From an uncultured Ruminococcus sp. (GTDB lineage: Bacteria > Bacillota_A > Clostridia > Oscillospirales > Ruminococcaceae): a DNA stretch of 32,531 nt. Made by a program: the position numbers and the translations under genes. The stretch spans positions 1 to 32,531 of the forward strand of contig ONBA01000029.1 in assembly GCA_900315975.1 (NCBI GenBank). Reading direction: 5' to 3'. Of this stretch, positions 1 to 8,532 are shown in pieces. Under the pieces are notes generated by a model. It did not search any database. It was not told the DNA's origin and saw only the letters and a program-made list of their open reading frames with translations. Each line of letters starts with the position of its first letter. The stretch's first letter is position 1.

Positions 1-123
1 GAAGAGGCAAAGGCAAATGCCGACTGCTATGACCCCGGAGACGGAATCACAGGTAAGGACGCACTTGCAATACAGAAGCTTGACGCAAAGCTTATAAAGT
101 CACTTCCTGAATTAAGCAAATAA
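1..123 (+). CDS. C-terminal end of a dockerin-containing protein (partial)
   Basis: The window opens inside a plus-strand reading frame (frame 1) that ends with TAA at 121-123; the start lies outside. The last 40 residues include D-C-Y-D-P-G-D-G-I-T followed by a helix (KDALAIQKLDAKLIK), which looks like the second calcium loop and helix of a type I dockerin, with a Leu/Lys-rich end. A terminal dockerin implies an exported enzyme or structural protein attached to a cellulosome-like scaffold. The catalytic part is not visible, so no enzymatic function is proposed. A strong intrinsic terminator follows directly. Confidence 0.7.
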   Translation, partial: EEAKANADCYDPGDGITGKDALAIQKLDAKLIKSLPELSK

Positions 124-130
124 AAAACTC

Positions 131-165
131 AGACTGCTAACTAAAACAGTTAGCAGTCTTTTTTT
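131..165 (+). terminator. Intrinsic terminator after the dockerin protein
   Basis: A perfect 12-bp stem (131-142 with 148-159, AGACTGCTAACT and its complement) has a 5-base AAAAC loop and is followed by a run of T from 158 to 165. It ends the transcript entering from the left edge. Confidence 0.9.
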
Positions 166-228
166 ATATATTAAACTTTTAGTATATCACAATGCATAAT
201 ATACAATTAACAAAGATGACAAATTTTA

Positions 229-257
229 TTGACTTTTGCGTGTGATGATGATATAAT
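229..257 (+). promoter_or_regulatory. Sigma-A promoter of the EAL gene
   Basis: TTGACT (229-234) and a consensus TATAAT (252-257) are separated by 17 bases. Transcription should start near 264, giving an untranslated leader of about 36-48 bases. Confidence 0.8.
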
Positions 258-299
258 GATACTATAGGCAATAGAAGACAGATTATCTTACATAGAAAC

Positions 300-2246
300 A
301 TGGGGGCTAATATGTTTGATTCTTCAAATCTTGACCTTGCACAGTATACCCCTGTAGGCGACATTGCAGTAATGGCGATGTGCATAATCATGGGCATACT
401 ATTAAGGCAGTCATATATATCAAGTTCACGTCAGCGATTTCATCTGCTGACACTGAACCTGTTTGCGATGGTGATAGCATCGGCAGCGAATATACTGTTT
501 CAGATGGCGCTGAATTCATCAGAGCTGAATCCGCCGTTCATATATACCTCACGCATCGTACACAGCCTGCTTATATCAATAGTACTGCTGTTGTATTTGC
601 AGTATCTGAACGGACCGTTATGGATACCACATAAGCAGCAGCATAAAGGACTGATACATTCTTCAATCATGATAGTAGCAGTTGCGATAGCAGACATAAT
701 AGGAACGGTCAGCAAATTTGGATTTTACATCACGAAGGACGGCGAATATCATTCGGGAATAAATCTATACGCGATACTGATGGCAATGCTGATGTTCAAG
801 TTTATCTATGTACTGATAAAGTACCGCAGTCGTCTGTTACGGCAGGTATTTATCGGAATGATAATAGTGAACGTGTTATCCTCACTGATGCTGGCGGTAC
901 AGGAGCGGAACTATCAGGTATCGTATACGAGTCTTTGTTTTTTCTTCCCGATAATCGGAATAATATATATGTTCCACTCGAATCCTTACGATATTGATAC
1001 GGGAGCAGTAGAGAGCAGTTATTTTTATGAAGAACTGAAAGAGAATCTGTCAAAGGGCAACAAAATGCTGATAATGTGTTGTTCCATGACAAATTTCAAG
1101 AAAGCGATAGCGAATTCGCTGGAATTAAAGGCAGAATTCTACAAATTTTTCCGACAGAATGTGAAAAACGGAGTACTTTATCATTTTCCTGACGACCGGC
1201 TTGTGCTGACGTTTATAAGGAATCGCCGTTCAGACTATGGAATATCTGTGGAGAAGATGCTTGAAGACTTCAAGAAGAGCCATGAGATGTTCGATATTGA
1301 CTACAGGATAACGATACTTGAGAGCTGTGAAGAGGTAACGTCAATAGGCGATTATTATCAGCTTATCGAGTATTCCGAGTCGCGCCGACCGATGAATTCA
1401 ATACATCGCCTCACAGAAAACGACATAAAGGAATTCTACGACAAGAACTATATATTATCTCAGTTATTGGACATAGTTGAGAAAAAGGACCTTTCTGACC
1501 CGCGTATACTGGTTTACTGCCAACCTGTATTCAACATCACTACAGGCAAATATGATACAGCGGAAGCGCTGATGCGCATGAAGCTTGAGAAGACAGGAAT
1601 GGTATTTCCGGATATGTTCATACCGATTGCAGAGCAGTACAATCTGATACATACGCTCAGCATGATAATACTGAACAAGACGTGCTATGCGGTTCGGACA
1701 TTTATAGAGGAAGGCTATGAAATAAACCGAATATCGGTAAATTTCTCGACACTTGACCTTAGGCAGGAGACATTTTGCAGTGAGGTCAAAGGGATAATAG
1801 AGCGCAACGGCATCGACTATGACAAGATAGCGGTAGAGATAACGGAAAGCCGGAGTGAAGCTGACTTCAACACAATGAAGGACCGAGTTACCGAGTTGCA
1901 GAAGTTAGGGATAAAGCTTTATCTTGATGATTTCGGAACAGGATATTCTAACTTTGAGAGAATCATGGAGATACCGTTTGACATCATAAAGTTTGACCGT
2001 TCACTGCTGATAGAGTCGCTGAAAAACGATTCATCCAAGTACATGGTAAAGACGTTTGCGAATATGTTCCACGACCTGAAATACTCTGTACTGTTTGAAG
2101 GAGTAGAGACCGAGCACGACGAGGACAGATGTATAAAGATGAAAGCGCAGTATTTGCAGGGATACAGGTATTCCAAGCCGATACCGATAGAGGAACTTAA
2201 ACATTTCCTCTGCCGTGATGACCAAAACAATAAAGATACAGCCTGA
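300..2246 (+). CDS. Membrane EAL-domain cyclic-di-GMP phosphodiesterase
   Basis: Predicted to hydrolyse cyclic-di-GMP at the inner face of the membrane. Residues 20-228 hold about seven hydrophobic segments, a sensor-like membrane region. Residues 235-380 form a soluble segment in the position of a GGDEF domain, but no GGDEF signature is readable, so this part is degenerate or a different fold. The EAL domain runs from about 400 to 637 and keeps the usual catalytic set: E-A-L at 422-424, N481, E513, D543-D544 in DDFGTGYSN, K564, E600/E603 in FEGVET and Q620. It is therefore probably active. The first ATG is at 300, but a G-rich stretch (303-307) sits at ribosome-binding distance from an in-frame ATG at 312, which may be the real start (644 aa). 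The gene stands alone between its own promoter and a hairpin. The signal sensed is unknown. Confidence 0.85.
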   Translation: MGANMFDSSNLDLAQYTPVGDIAVMAMCIIMGILLRQSYISSSRQRFHLLTLNLFAMVIASAANILFQMALNSSELNPPFIYTSRIVHSLLISIVLLLYLQYLNGPLWIPHKQQHKGLIHSSIMIVAVAIADIIGTVSKFGFYITKDGEYHSGINLYAILMAMLMFKFIYVLIKYRSRLLRQVFIGMIIVNVLSSLMLAVQERNYQVSYTSLCFFFPIIGIIYMFHSNPYDIDTGAVESSYFYEELKENLSKGNKMLIMCCSMTNFKKAIANSLELKAEFYKFFRQNVKNGVLYHFPDDRLVLTFIRNRRSDYGISVEKMLEDFKKSHEMFDIDYRITILESCEEVTSIGDYYQLIEYSESRRPMNSIHRLTENDIKEFYDKNYILSQLLDIVEKKDLSDPRILVYCQPVFNITTGKYDTAEALMRMKLEKTGMVFPDMFIPIAEQYNLIHTLSMIILNKTCYAVRTFIEEGYEINRISVNFSTLDLRQETFCSEVKGIIERNGIDYDKIAVEITESRSEADFNTMKDRVTELQKLGIKLYLDDFGTGYSNFERIMEIPFDIIKFDRSLLIESLKNDSSKYMVKTFANMFHDLKYSVLFEGVETEHDEDRCIKMKAQYLQGYRYSKPIPIEELKHFLCRDDQNNKDTA

Positions 2247-2293
2247 CACCGGTCCGATACAGAAACATAAAGCTTCTGTATCGGTACCGGTGT
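2246..2293. terminator. Hairpin between the convergent EAL and ptsI genes
   Basis: An inverted repeat of about 19 bp (2246-2264 with 2274-2293, one bulged T) starts in the EAL stop codon. Both genes converge here, so it can end transcription from either side. The T tracts are weak (TTTGAC on the plus strand), so its efficiency is uncertain. Confidence 0.65.
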
Positions 2294-2311
2294 TTGACTG
2301 TACCTTTTCAA

Positions 2312-3940
2312 TTAAGCGAGGTCAATTTTTCTTACCGTGTCCCTGAGTGGCAGGACATAGGGAGCCGAAACAGAAAGCTCGTCAATGCCCATACGCAGGA
2401 ATGTTTCGGTAAGGGAAGTATCAGCAGCGAGTTCACCGCAGATACCTATCCATGCGCCGTGTTTGTGAGCGTTATCGGCAGCCATTTTTATCAGCCGGAG
2501 AATAGCCTCATGATGGGTATCGCAGAACTGTTCAAGCTTGGGATTTTGTCTGTCGCAGGCGAGGGTATACTGCGTGAGGTCGTTAGTGCCGACGCTGAAA
2601 AAATCGACAAGCGGAGCGAGCAGGTCGCTAATTACGGCAGCCGCAGGAGTTTCTATCATGATACCGGTCTCGACGTTATCACTGAACGGTATACCGTCGC
2701 GTCTCAGTTCATTTTTGACTTCCTCGCATATGCCGAGTATCTTTTCAACCTCGGATACACTTGTTATCATCGGGAACATAATACCGAGTTTACCGAAAGC
2801 AGATGCGCGGTAGAGAGCGCGAAGCTGAGTGCGGAAGATATCCGGACGCGTGAGGCAGATGCGTATAGCACGTAGACCGAGAGCGGGGTTATCCTCTTTG
2901 TCGAGACCGAAGTAGCCGATTTGTTTATCTGCACCGATATCGAGGGTACGGATAACGACCTTTTTGCCGGCCATACTTTCGAGAACACGCTTGTAAGCGG
3001 AGAACTGTTCTTCCTCGGATGGGAAGTCATCGCTTTCGAGGTACAGAAACTCACTGCGGAACAGACCAATGCCGCCGGCATCGTTAGCGAGTACCGCACC
3101 GATACCGTCAACACCGCCGATATTAGCGAATATATCGACTTTAGTGCCGTCGATAGTAACATTTTCCTTACCTTTGAGTTCCTGAAGGAGTTTCTTTTTG
3201 CGGAAATCCTCAGCCTGTTTAGCGAGCATAGCGGACTGAGTATCGCAGTCGGGGTTGATGAAGACAGTACCGGTGTGACCGTCAACTATGACCGTATCAC
3301 CGTCATTTACTGATTTGAGAAACTCTTCACCTACACCGATAACGGCAGGGATATTCATATTTCTTGCGAGGATAGCGGTATGCGAATTAGACGAACCGAA
3401 CGCAGTAACGAATGCAAGCACCTTGTCCTTATCGAGAGACACAGTCTCACTCGGAGCGAGGTCGTCAGCACAAATGACGGATTTTTCGGAGCTTTCGGGG
3501 TTAACAGAACCGTTATTGCTGAGGCAGGCGATAAGTCTGTCTGAGATATCTCTGACATCGGAAGCGCGTGCCTGCATATAGGAGTCGTCCATAGCGCTGA
3601 ACATTTCGGCGAAATTATCGGCAGTTACCGCGACAGCGTATTCAGCATTTACAGACTGAGTTTCAATGATATTCTTTATCGAATCGTTATAATCGTCATC
3701 ATCGAGCATCATCATGTGAATCTCAAAAATCTGAGCATTAGTCTCGCCGACCTCGACGAGTGCTTTTTCGTATATATCTGAAAGCTGCTGAGTAGCCGCA
3801 GCTTTAGCATTTTCGAGTCTTACGAGTTCATCTGACGGTACAGCGTGAACGCGGCGGACCTGAGTTTTCTGCCGCCTGAACAGTGAGACCTTGCCGACCG
3901 CGATAGCGCCGTAAACGCCTTTACCCTGAAACTTTATCAT
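2312..3940 (-). CDS. ptsI: PTS enzyme I (phosphoenolpyruvate-protein phosphotransferase)
   Basis: Cytoplasmic first enzyme of the sugar phosphotransferase system: it takes phosphate from phosphoenolpyruvate and passes it to HPr. The 542-residue length is slightly below the usual 570. The active-site histidine is H187 in the S-N-S-H-T-A-I-L-A-R segment. The PEP-binding half shows GIGLFRSEFLY, MIETPAAAV, FFSVGTNDLTQYTLACDR and the GICGELA cysteine motif. A GGAGGCGG ribosome-binding site precedes the ATG. It lies 19 bases after ptsH and is the last gene of the minus-strand sucrose operon; no promoter is apparent between the two. Having general PTS proteins in a sucrose operon suggests that their expression follows sucrose. 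The third codon positions are mostly T/C, as in the other minus-strand genes of this half of the window. Confidence 0.96.
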   Translation of the reverse strand: MIKFQGKGVYGAIAVGKVSLFRRQKTQVRRVHAVPSDELVRLENAKAAATQQLSDIYEKALVEVGETNAQIFEIHMMMLDDDDYNDSIKNIIETQSVNAEYAVAVTADNFAEMFSAMDDSYMQARASDVRDISDRLIACLSNNGSVNPESSEKSVICADDLAPSETVSLDKDKVLAFVTAFGSSNSHTAILARNMNIPAVIGVGEEFLKSVNDGDTVIVDGHTGTVFINPDCDTQSAMLAKQAEDFRKKKLLQELKGKENVTIDGTKVDIFANIGGVDGIGAVLANDAGGIGLFRSEFLYLESDDFPSEEEQFSAYKRVLESMAGKKVVIRTLDIGADKQIGYFGLDKEDNPALGLRAIRICLTRPDIFRTQLRALYRASAFGKLGIMFPMITSVSEVEKILGICEEVKNELRRDGIPFSDNVETGIMIETPAAAVISDLLAPLVDFFSVGTNDLTQYTLACDRQNPKLEQFCDTHHEAILRLIKMAADNAHKHGAWIGICGELAADTSLTETFLRMGIDELSVSAPYVLPLRDTVRKIDLA

Positions 3941-3959
3941 ATCCGCCGCCTCCGTTCGA

Positions 3960-4217
3960 TTAAAGGTTCTCGTTCATGAAGTCCTCGACAGCCTTAGCCG
4001 AGGCATCTTCGTTACCACCTTCGATAGTGAAATTAACGGTATCGCCGCACTTTATACCCATACCCATGAGTTTCATGAGCTGAGAAGCGTTGACTGACTT
4101 ATCGCCCTTAGTGATAGTAACGGTACTGTCGAGACTCTTGACGAGTTTGACGAGCAGACCGGCAGGGCGAGCGTGAATACCGACAGCGTCTTTGATAGTG
4201 TAAGTGAAAGTTTTCAT
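3960..4217 (-). CDS. ptsH: Phosphocarrier protein HPr with Gln at position 46
   Basis: An 85-residue phosphocarrier between enzyme I and the sugar permease. The catalytic histidine is H15 in G-I-H-A-R-P-A-G. Counting against the well-known Bacillus subtilis protein without any gap, the regulatory Ser46 position is Gln (S41-V-N-A-S-Q46-L-M-K-L-M), with a serine displaced to 45. In Firmicutes Ser46 is the target of HPr kinase/phosphorylase and the basis of CcpA-mediated catabolite repression, so this copy may be insensitive to that control, or Ser45 may serve instead. It lies 14 bases after the fructokinase gene and 19 before ptsI, with a good AGGAGG ribosome site, and is clearly part of the sucrose operon. 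Confidence 0.95.
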   Translation of the reverse strand: MKTFTYTIKDAVGIHARPAGLLVKLVKSLDSTVTITKGDKSVNASQLMKLMGMGIKCGDTVNFTIEGGNEDASAKAVEDFMNENL

Positions 4218-4231
4218 AGAATAGACCTCCT

Positions 4232-5194
4232 TTAGTTGTAATCGTTCATATCGGGGTACGAGTCTATCGCACCTGATTTCTGAACGCTTCGTGAGCAGAA
4301 TTCGTTAGAGAATGCGAGACAAGCTTTCAGCTCATTCTCGTTAATATTAGTGATATTACCGGACGAAACACCGAGCTGATGGAGTTTCCACAGAAACGAG
4401 CCGATGAAGCCGTCACCTGCGCCGGTAGTATCGACAGCCTTAACATTTCCGGCAGTACTGAAAGCGGATATACCGTTGCGCAAGAAGGCGTGAGCACCGT
4501 CTTTTCCGCAGGTATAAACGACCAGTTTAACGTTGCCGGTAAAGAGTACAGGCAGAGCCTTTTCGATATTTTTTTCGCCTGTGATGGGGAACAATTCCTC
4601 ATCTGAGAGCTTGATAATATCAGCATCGGGGATAAATTCGAGTACAGTATTGATCATTGAGTCGTAGCTTTTCCAAAGCTGAGGACGGAGATTAGGGTCA
4701 AAGCTGACGATACCGCCGTGTCTGCGCATTTCCGAGACAGCGCATCTGTGAGCCTCTTTCATAGGGAAGTCACCGAGAGAGACACTGCAAAAATGGAGAG
4801 CGAAAGCGTCCTCGAAGTATTCACTTCTGACATTTTCCGGAGCATATAGCATATCGGCGGAAGGATTTCTGTAGAATGAGAAAGTCCTGTTACCGTCGGC
4901 ACCGAGACTGACAAAAGCAAGAGCAGTATTAGCATTGTCAGTAAATTTTATGCATGAGGTGTCGATACCGTAACCGCCGAGTTCATTGAAAATTTTGTGA
5001 CCGAAAGGGTCGTTGCCGAGCTGAGTGAGAAGACGAGACCTGCCGCCGAGACGGGAGAAAGCTCCGCAAACATTAGCAGGTGCACCGCCGAGTTTAGGTG
5101 AAAAAGCCGAAACATCGCTGAAATTGCAGCCGTGTCTATCGGGAATAAAATCAATGAGAGCCTCACCAATAGCGATTAAAGCTTTATTATCCAT
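4232..5194 (-). CDS. scrK: Fructokinase, PfkB/ribokinase family
   Basis: Predicted to phosphorylate the fructose released by sucrose-6-phosphate hydrolase to fructose 6-phosphate. The 320-residue protein shows the PfkB N-terminal signature (K-L-G-G-A-P-A-N-V, 34-42) and the C-terminal DTTGAGDGF signature (255-263), with D261 as catalytic base. Its start overlaps the end of scrB by 8 bases, with its ribosome site (GGAGG) inside scrB, which implies translational coupling. Family alternatives (other sugar kinases) cannot be excluded from sequence alone, but the position between scrB and ptsH supports fructose as substrate. Confidence 0.9.
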   Translation of the reverse strand: MDNKALIAIGEALIDFIPDRHGCNFSDVSAFSPKLGGAPANVCGAFSRLGGRSRLLTQLGNDPFGHKIFNELGGYGIDTSCIKFTDNANTALAFVSLGADGNRTFSFYRNPSADMLYAPENVRSEYFEDAFALHFCSVSLGDFPMKEAHRCAVSEMRRHGGIVSFDPNLRPQLWKSYDSMINTVLEFIPDADIIKLSDEELFPITGEKNIEKALPVLFTGNVKLVVYTCGKDGAHAFLRNGISAFSTAGNVKAVDTTGAGDGFIGSFLWKLHQLGVSSGNITNINENELKACLAFSNEFCSRSVQKSGAIDSYPDMNDYN

Positions 5195-6518
5195 GGGACT
5201 TTACCTCCAATCCGTCGAGTTGAAAGAGTGAACCGCATAGACCGTCGAAGCCGAGGGTGACAGCGGAATCACAGGGGTAGAAGCGGCTGCTGAGAACTTT
5301 TTCGCCGCTGTTGAGGTAGACCTCGACAGACGACGTATCAGCGATAATTTGCAAATCGGAGCAGGAACGAAGTTCTGCCATGCGTACATCTCTGCCGCAG
5401 CCGACGTTGTTGTCGGTGAACCGCATAGTGAAAACGCTGCCGGAGTAGGAAAGAGAGAGGTAATCGCCGAAATGCAGGGAGAAATCACCGCTTGTCCGTG
5501 CACACAGTTCAAACGGCAGTTCTGCGGTCATACCGCTTACGAGTGGTACTTCCTCACGTCGGAGCTTTTGGAGTTCGCGGGCAGGGACTTGTCTGAGTGC
5601 CCCGTCAGGGGCGGGATAGATTTCGCGCGGCACGGTCAGGCAGTGCTGCCAGCCGAGTTCAGCAGTAGGGTTAGAGTAAGGAATATCGCCGATACCCATC
5701 CAGCCGAAGAGCAGCCGACGGTTGTCGGGGGTGACGAATGTCTGCGGAGCGTAGAAGTCGAAACCGCAGTCCCACTCGGAATAGGTGTCGTTGTTCATAA
5801 AAAGGTATCCGGAGCTGTAAACATTCTGAAAGCGGAATTTTTCGTGCGGAACACCCTGCGGCGAGATACTGAGGTATTCATTGCCGCCGAACGTGAAATA
5901 ATCGGGACACTCCCACATATAGCCTAAATTATTAGTACTGACCACTTTATCGAACTTCCAGTGTACGAGGTCGGCTGAGGAGTAAAACAGGACACAGCCA
6001 TTGTCGCTGAGAGTTCTCGCACCGAGAACCATACGATAGGTATTGCCGTCGCGCCATACTTTCGGGTCGCGGACGTGACAAGAGCAGTAGTCGGGGTAGT
6101 CGCGATTGCGAAGCAGGACTTTTTTCATGTTCATATCGAGACCATTGTGTGTGGAGACAGTTATAACGTTAGCCTCTCTGCCGGAGGAGATGTAGTCGTA
6201 GTCGCCGTCTTCTTTGACGTTACCGGTGTAAAAGAGGTGCAGTACGTCGCCTGCGGGGAGAGCGCAGCCGGAGTAAACGCCGTTTCTGTCCTCGGGAATA
6301 TCGGGACGGAGGACGATTCCGGTAAACGACCAGTGCAGGAGGTCGGGACTCTGCCAGTGCCCCCAGCATTTATCGCCGCTGCCGAAGGGACTGTCCGGCG
6401 AATACTGAAAATAAACGTGGTAGTATCCGCCGAAGAAGCACAGACCGTTAGGGTCATTCAGCCAGCCGCTGACTGGTTCGAGGTGGAGTTTTTGCCGCCA
6501 GTTATTATTCATAATCAT
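5187..6518 (-). CDS. scrB: Sucrose-6-phosphate hydrolase, glycoside hydrolase family 32
   Basis: Cytoplasmic enzyme splitting sucrose 6-phosphate into glucose 6-phosphate and fructose. The three family 32 motifs are present: W-L-N-D-P-N-G (19-25, nucleophile D22), V-R-D-P (149-152, transition-state D151) and E-C-P-D (203-206, acid/base E203). There is no signal peptide, which fits an intracellular enzyme working on PTS-imported sugar. A C-terminal beta-sandwich part follows (about 330-443). The ATG at 6518 overlaps the permease stop codon by one base (TGATG). The AAGGG ribosome site is better placed for the in-frame ATG at 6512, so the protein may be 441 aa. Both arrangements imply coupling with the upstream permease gene. 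Confidence 0.94.
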   Translation of the reverse strand: MIMNNNWRQKLHLEPVSGWLNDPNGLCFFGGYYHVYFQYSPDSPFGSGDKCWGHWQSPDLLHWSFTGIVLRPDIPEDRNGVYSGCALPAGDVLHLFYTGNVKEDGDYDYISSGREANVITVSTHNGLDMNMKKVLLRNRDYPDYCSCHVRDPKVWRDGNTYRMVLGARTLSDNGCVLFYSSADLVHWKFDKVVSTNNLGYMWECPDYFTFGGNEYLSISPQGVPHEKFRFQNVYSSGYLFMNNDTYSEWDCGFDFYAPQTFVTPDNRRLLFGWMGIGDIPYSNPTAELGWQHCLTVPREIYPAPDGALRQVPARELQKLRREEVPLVSGMTAELPFELCARTSGDFSLHFGDYLSLSYSGSVFTMRFTDNNVGCGRDVRMAELRSCSDLQIIADTSSVEVYLNSGEKVLSSRFYPCDSAVTLGFDGLCGSLFQLDGLEVKSHG

Positions 6519-8395
6519 CAGCCCTTCTGAGTAGTAATGAGTTTGCCGAGGAAGTCGATATTACCGTTGACAGCGGGTGAGATAACGGAGTAATCGTCGG
6601 GGTTAGTGATGATAACGGGGGTCACAGTGGGATAGCCCTTGCTTTCGATGAAAGCCTTATCGAAGGTGATAAGGGTCTGACCGCGTTTTACTCTGTCACC
6701 TTCAGCGACATGACCTGTAAAGCCTTCGCCGCCGAGTTCAACAGTATTAATGCCGACGTGAATGAGTATTTCCATGCCGTTGTCGAGGGTTAGACCGACA
6801 GCGTGATTAGTGTCGAAAATGGTACTTACCTCGCCGTCAGCGGGAGCTTTTACGATACCCTCAGAAGGTTCAACAGCAGCGCCGACACCGAGTACCTCAG
6901 CTGCGAAAGTCTCATCGGGGACATCTTTCAGTGCAATGACATTTCCCTTTAGAGGGGAGTAAACGTAGTTATCGTCGAAGGATTCGGTGGAGTTGTCGTC
7001 TGACGTGGTATCAGTGTTGGAGTTCTCGGTTTTTTCGTCTTTAAAGAGAATGAAAGAGAGCGTGAAAGCGACAACAGAAGCGACTATCATAGTAAGCAGA
7101 TAGCCGAAGAAAGATTCGGTAGTGATAAGGAAACCGAATAGACCGGTAACACCGTTAGCGGTAGCGTAGACCTTCATAACAGAAGCGACCATAGCACCGC
7201 ACGCACCGCCTGCCATACCGGCTATGAGAGGCTTGCCGTAGCGAACATTCACACCGAAGATAGCGGGTTCAGTGATACCCATGAAAGCGGAAAGAGAAGC
7301 AGGGAAAGCCATTGAACGGATTTTCTTGCTGCGTGACTTGAAAGCAACAGCGAGAGCGGCTGCACCTTGAGCAACATTAGCAGCAGTTGCGATAGGCATC
7401 CACGTATTTTTGCCGTTATCGGCAATCATAGCGAGTTCGATAGCGTTGTACATATGATGAACACCGGCTACAACGGTCGGAGCGTAAACTCCGCCCATAA
7501 CGAAAGAGCCGATACCGAGCGGAAGAGCGATAAGCCACTTAGCGCCGTCGAGGACCCATGTTTCGAGCTGAGAGAATACGGGACCAATAACGGTCATAGT
7601 GAAGAAAGCGGTAACGAGTACCGAAACGAGGGGAGTGACGAAGAGGTCGAAGGTTTCGGGGACTATCTTATGCAGCTTTTTTTCGAGGGTGCACAGGAGT
7701 AATACCGCGATAATAACGGGGATAACGTGACCCTGATAGCCGGTATTCTGAATATTCCAGAGGCCGAACCACGACCACAGCGTTGACGTTTCGGCACCGC
7801 CGCCGGCAGACCACGCATTGACGAGGTCGGGGTGAATCATGATCATACCGATAACTGCACCGAGGTAGATATTGCCGCCGAAGATTTTAGCAGCACTGAC
7901 AGCTATGAGGATAGGGAGAAAAACGAGAGCAGCGTTTGAGAAGATATTGAGCAGACCGTAGAAATAGGAATCAGCGATAGCGGGGTAAGCACGCTGCAAA
8001 CCGCCGAGCAGACCGTTCAGCAGACCGGTAGCGACGATAGCGGGAATGATAGGTACGAAGATATCGCCGAGGGTCTTGATAGCCCTTTTGTACCACGGAG
8101 CCTGTGAAGCGGCAGCTTTTTTAACGTCGTCCTTAGAAGCAGCCTCTACACCGGCGAGAGCGATGAATTCGTCGTAAACCTTGTTAACGGTGCCGGTACC
8201 GATAATAATCTGAAGCTGACCGGCAGCCTCGAAAACGCCCTTAACACCGTCGATATTCTCAAGTGTACTTTTCTGCACCTTAGCGTTGTCGGCGATAACG
8301 AGACGCAGCCGAGTTGCACAGTGAGCAGCACTCGCGAGGTTATTTTTACCGCCGAGAGCAGTGAGTATTTCTGAAGCACATTTTCTGTAATCCAT
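6518..8395 (-). CDS. scrA: Sucrose-type PTS permease, IIBCA
   Basis: Imports and phosphorylates a disaccharide, most likely sucrose, to its 6-phosphate. Order of domains: IIB (about 1-80) with the phosphocysteine C26 in A-A-H-C-A-T-R-L; a membrane IIC domain (about 100-450) of many hydrophobic segments with the G-I-T-E-P-A-I-F-G-V-N motif; an acidic Ser/Thr linker; and a glucose-type IIA domain ending the protein, with histidines in T-N-H-A-V-G-L and the phosphoaccepting I-L-I-H-V-G-I-N-T-V-E-L. I start at the ATG at 8393-8395 because AAAGGAGA lies eight bases upstream; an earlier in-frame ATG (8428) would add 11 residues and lacks such a site. The family also contains trehalose and beta-glucoside permeases, but scrB next door settles sucrose or a close analogue. 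Confidence 0.93.
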   Translation of the reverse strand: MDYRKCASEILTALGGKNNLASAAHCATRLRLVIADNAKVQKSTLENIDGVKGVFEAAGQLQIIIGTGTVNKVYDEFIALAGVEAASKDDVKKAAASQAPWYKRAIKTLGDIFVPIIPAIVATGLLNGLLGGLQRAYPAIADSYFYGLLNIFSNAALVFLPILIAVSAAKIFGGNIYLGAVIGMIMIHPDLVNAWSAGGGAETSTLWSWFGLWNIQNTGYQGHVIPVIIAVLLLCTLEKKLHKIVPETFDLFVTPLVSVLVTAFFTMTVIGPVFSQLETWVLDGAKWLIALPLGIGSFVMGGVYAPTVVAGVHHMYNAIELAMIADNGKNTWMPIATAANVAQGAAALAVAFKSRSKKIRSMAFPASLSAFMGITEPAIFGVNVRYGKPLIAGMAGGACGAMVASVMKVYATANGVTGLFGFLITTESFFGYLLTMIVASVVAFTLSFILFKDEKTENSNTDTTSDDNSTESFDDNYVYSPLKGNVIALKDVPDETFAAEVLGVGAAVEPSEGIVKAPADGEVSTIFDTNHAVGLTLDNGMEILIHVGINTVELGGEGFTGHVAEGDRVKRGQTLITFDKAFIESKGYPTVTPVIITNPDDYSVISPAVNGNIDFLGKLITTQKG

Positions 8396-8437
8396 AAACA
8401 CATCTCCTTTAAAGCAAATTTGTTTCATGCGTGGTGT

Positions 8438-8453
8438 GGTATTGATTTCATAT
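8438..8453. promoter_or_regulatory. Operator of the sucrose operon promoter
   Basis: The 16-base string GGTATTGATTTCATAT (plus-strand reading) is repeated with a single change at 9549-9564 in front of the repressor gene. Both copies lie just downstream of a minus-strand -10 box, the place where a LacI-type repressor would block initiation. It is the probable binding site of the regulator encoded at 8533-9534. Confidence 0.7.
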
Positions 8454-8462
8454 CGTGCCTTT

Positions 8463-8491
8463 ATTATATCACATGCTGCGCAAAAAGTCTA
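8463..8491 (-). promoter_or_regulatory. Sigma-A promoter of the sucrose operon
   Basis: Read on the minus strand: TAGACT (8491-8486), 17 bases, TATAAT (8468-8463) with an upstream TG extended -10 element. Transcription should start around 8456, so the first 20 bases of the transcript overlap the operator. Confidence 0.8.
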
Positions 8492-8532
8492 TTGGCGATA
8501 TATCAGAAATAGACAATGACATTCAGTTAGTT

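Noticed and set aside
2294..3581. Long plus-strand open frames (for example 2294-2875, 2921-3313) opposite ptsI
   Set aside because: They mirror the codon structure of ptsI on the other strand, have no ribosome sites and no recognisable protein features.
5349..5927. A 192-codon plus-strand frame opposite scrB
   Set aside because: It is antisense to a well-supported GH32 gene with all catalytic motifs, with no promoter or ribosome site of its own.
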